A stretch of 64,000 bases of DNA from Polyangiaceae bacterium. Its GTDB lineage: Bacteria; Myxococcota_A; Polyangia; Polyangiales; Polyangiaceae. The stretch lies in contig JACKEB010000010.1 of the NCBI GenBank assembly GCA_020633205.1, forward strand, positions 1,054,001 to 1,118,000, read 5' to 3'. Within the stretch, counting starts at the first letter, position 1. Each line of letters starts with the position of its first letter. The notes beneath the pieces were generated by a model, which saw nothing but the letters and a program-made list of their open reading frames with translations, made no database searches and had not been told where the DNA came from. Of this stretch, positions 61,980 through 64,000 are shown in pieces. Made by a program: the position numbers and the translations under genes.

Positions 61980-63035
61980 CTACTCCGCGGCTTCAGCGAG
62001 GGCGTGCGGCTGCAGCGGTAGGTCGATCAGCGTGCCGAGCCGACGCTCCTCGATGAGGGCCTGTGCCATGCCTAGAACACCGGGCACTACCTCAGAAACT
62101 GCGTGCTCGACCTGGAGCGGGTTCATCCACCAAAACGGATTCAAGCCAAGCTTCGGACGCAACAGCCGCGCGCTGAGATCACTCACCTCGACGGTGTAGG
62201 CCAGCGTGCCCAGCTCATGGTCCAGCCAGTCGTCTAGATCGCCATGAGTGGGGTAGAAACCAAAGGCCTGCTTGGCCTGAAAGGGACGCGGCTGGGCCGC
62301 GACGAAGCGCGCCGCCAGGTCACGGTACTCGACGTCTCGCGGGTGGAGCGCCCTGGTATGTCCCCACGGATACAGGAGCAAGCGCCCAAAGCTGTGAAAC
62401 CCCAGCGCGAGCTCTGGGCGCTGAGCGCGCGCCAGATCCGCGAGCCAACGGCTCTCCGCCTCACTGAAGGGCTCAGGGCCCGAGTAGTGGGGCGCCCAGC
62501 GCTGCTTGGAGCCGCTGAAGGGGTGCAGATGCGGATCGCTTCCCACCACACCGAAGTTGCGGTTCAGATCCACTCCCCGGGCATTGCAGCGCCGCCACGC
62601 GAGGTGACCGCGGGCCAGCCGCTCGGTGTTGTGAGCCAGGGCGTCCGGGTTGACCACCGGAGCAATCAACAGATCGAGCTCACGGTGCAACCCGGAGTCG
62701 ACCAACGCCTCCACCGCCGCGAGGAGCGCAAGGCTGCCGATCAGCTCGACTCCATGCACCAACCCAGTCAGCAGCACGCGCGGCGTCCCGGGAGTACCGA
62801 TCCGGTAGCTTACCAGCGGACGTCCCTCGGAGCTGATTCCCCGTGGCAATTCCCTCGCCCCCAGCTCCGACATGCGACTGGCCCACAGCTGGTCCACCCC
62901 ACCCGCATCCAAATAGCGTCGGCGCGCGCTCGCCAATCCCTGGCCTTCAGCCAGGAAGCGTTGAGCCGCGTCGAGCACGGATCGAGGGAGTGACGCAGCC
63001 ATGAACGTCTCAACGTAGTGAAGTCCGTGTGACAT
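61980..63035 (-). CDS. M14-family zinc carboxypeptidase
   Basis: About 351 residues; a second ATG at 63002 is equally possible since neither has a good ribosome-binding site. Zinc ligands HGVE in GLVHGVELIGS and the later His in GFHSFGRLLLYPWG, substrate-binding NPD and GVDLNRNFG, and a catalytic Glu in YTVEVSD define the peptidase M14 fold. Lack of a signal suggests cytoplasmic action, for example on peptidoglycan peptides or gamma-linked Glu. It is convergent with the second ABC permease, with a gap of six bases. Confidence 0.85.
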   Translation of the reverse strand: MSHGLHYVETFMAASLPRSVLDAAQRFLAEGQGLASARRRYLDAGGVDQLWASRMSELGARELPRGISSEGRPLVSYRIGTPGTPRVLLTGLVHGVELIGSLALLAAVEALVDSGLHRELDLLIAPVVNPDALAHNTERLARGHLAWRRCNARGVDLNRNFGVVGSDPHLHPFSGSKQRWAPHYSGPEPFSEAESRWLADLARAQRPELALGFHSFGRLLLYPWGHTRALHPRDVEYRDLAARFVAAQPRPFQAKQAFGFYPTHGDLDDWLDHELGTLAYTVEVSDLSARLLRPKLGLNPFWWMNPLQVEHAVSEVVPGVLGMAQALIEERRLGTLIDLPLQPHALAEAAE

Positions 63036-63678
63036 TCAAGTGGCAGGACGAGCGACCTGGAGGGACGGGGCTCACACCGCACGAAAAGCGCTCTTCGAGC
63101 GGCGCTCGTTTCTCGCCTGACACGCGGTGCGCTCAGCAAGCGCCCTCGCTCCGCGCGGAGGCGCACCGGGCCGCCAAGTGACACGCGTCACAGAGTAGCG
63201 TTTGACACACGTTGGGGCGACCCGCGTCAACGGAACGCCGCGCGCGCCTCGCGAGCCATTGTTTAAATCCATACGGATTCAATCGAGCCAGCGCTTCCCC
63301 CCTTGGGGCGGAGCCCTATGCGCACTCGCGCTCAGTGTTCAATGCCACGCGGATACCCCGTTCTCGCCATCTGGCCGCCACGAGGTTCACGCCGCGGACA
63401 CGCTGCCCGTCTAACGCCGCCCCCCTGAGCGCATGACAACTGCACAGATGTCGCGTCAAGTTTTCCAAGGCGAAAAGAGCCTGCCACAGCAGCCCTCGAG
63501 TGTAGCGACCAAGTAACGCTCAACAATACCGCACGGATTCGTGCCGGGAGGCGCGAACAGAACTCAGCGCGCCCCGACAGGCGCGAGCAAGCAACCAACG
63601 CGCGCGCTGTTCTCCCCACGCTGCGCCCAGTAAAGACGCAAGCAGCGGAAGACGCGAAGCAAGAAGGAGGGATGACCG
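63036..63678. other. Intergenic region, no gene seen
   Basis: About 640 bp divides the leftward peptidase gene from the rightward acetyltransferase. No protein-like frame is present. It contains only small hairpins (63266-63279 and GCACG-GATT-CGTGC at 63531-63544) and should hold the two divergent promoters. Confidence 0.5.
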
Positions 63679-64000
63679 ATGGCCAGCTACGAGATCCGAC
63701 CGCTACAGAGTGATGACTTTGAAGACATCATGCGACTGGAAGAGGAGATCTTCGGAGGCGATGGCGAGCCCCTCCTCGGTCCGTACTACGTGCGTCTCTG
63801 CTGTGACTTCATGCAACACACCTGCTTCATCGCGCGCGTCGATGGGCGCGCCGCGGGCTACCTGTTGTCCTTCGTGCGAGATCGCGAGGCCTACTGCACC
63901 ACGCTCGCGGTGGTGAAGGAGTTCCAAGGCACCCGCGTCGTGCACAAGCTGGTGCAAGCCTTCATGCGGGCAATCGTGGACGAGGTCGACGCCTGTTGGT
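63679..64000 (+). CDS. GNAT-family N-acetyltransferase (cut by window end)
   Basis: The first 107 residues are visible. AAGGAGG at 63664-63670 lies eight bases before the ATG at 63679, so this start is preferred to the ATG at 63672 in another frame. The start MASYEIRPLQSDDFEDIMRL is the typical first strand and helix of GNAT enzymes, and the VVKEFQGTRVVHKLVQAFM segment fits the acetyl-CoA-binding helix, although the usual Q/RxxGxG/A loop is replaced by QGTRVV. The substrate is unknown. The rest of the gene is beyond the window. Confidence 0.8.
   Translation, partial: MASYEIRPLQSDDFEDIMRLEEEIFGGDGEPLLGPYYVRLCCDFMQHTCFIARVDGRAAGYLLSFVRDREAYCTTLAVVKEFQGTRVVHKLVQAFMRAIVDEVDACW

Overview
The window looks like chromosomal DNA of a GC-rich, predatory- or myxobacterium-like Gram-negative bacterium, most plausibly Myxococcota/Polyangia. 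This is an inference from gene style, not from a marker gene. The signs are many GTG starts, an unusual density of lipoproteins (about a dozen with clear lipoboxes), Gly/Ser- or collagen-like linkers, a large WD40-RCC1 lipoprotein, FHA-GGDEF and REC-EAL signalling proteins, and very dense gene packing with ATGA/GTGA overlaps. No rRNA, tRNA, CRISPR array, transposase or phage gene was recognised.

Layout. 0.4-5.5 kb: a three-gene set of exported proteins (lipoprotein, HEAT-repeat protein, metzincin-type lipoprotein). 5.5-11.1 kb: an L,D-transpeptidase lipoprotein facing a Nudix hydrolase, a VWA lipoprotein, a small unknown protein and a FadL-family outer-membrane protein. 11.1-13.8 kb: a leftward class-III metal-chelate/cobalamin-type ABC importer (permease, ATPase, binding protein). 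13.9-17.0 kb: about 3 kb without a credible protein gene, bounded on the left by a strong intrinsic terminator for leftward transcription and on the right by an AT-rich segment with a perfect TATAAT box. It holds several good hairpins and is the best candidate here for something undescribed, namely a very large structured non-coding RNA. 17.0-19.5 kb: a translationally coupled REC-EAL and FHA-GGDEF pair, plus a coiled-coil protein. 19.5-22.9 kb: leftward DHH phosphoesterase, MscS channel and EVE protein. 23-30.8 kb: M20 peptidase, Gly-rich lipoprotein, DUF368 transporter, and a tight run of sirtuin, alpha/beta hydrolase and FadJ-like fatty-acid oxidation enzyme. 30.8-36.1 kb: TonB-like protein, membrane GGDEF, and two lipoproteins, one a sulfatase-superfamily enzyme with a threonine at the nucleophile position. 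36.2-41.2 kb: a leftward cluster of FtsH, universal stress protein, collagen-like lipoprotein and helical lipoprotein. 41.6-51 kb: four envelope lipoproteins including a 1065-aa FG-GAP/CARDB-type protein and a 1425-aa WD40-RCC1 protein. 51-56.3 kb: ArgS, class II photolyase, ILVBL-like ThDP enzyme. 56.4-64 kb: a small exported peptide, an alpha/beta hydrolase, two tandem paralogous ABC-2 export cassettes, an M14 carboxypeptidase and a GNAT acetyltransferase cut by the window end.

Themes. c-di-GMP signalling occurs at two loci (three enzymes) with intact catalytic motifs. Envelope biogenesis and surface display dominate. Central metabolism appears only in scattered single genes. Start codons were chosen by ribosome-binding site, overlap with the upstream gene and signal-peptide shape. 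Where these disagree the entry says so.
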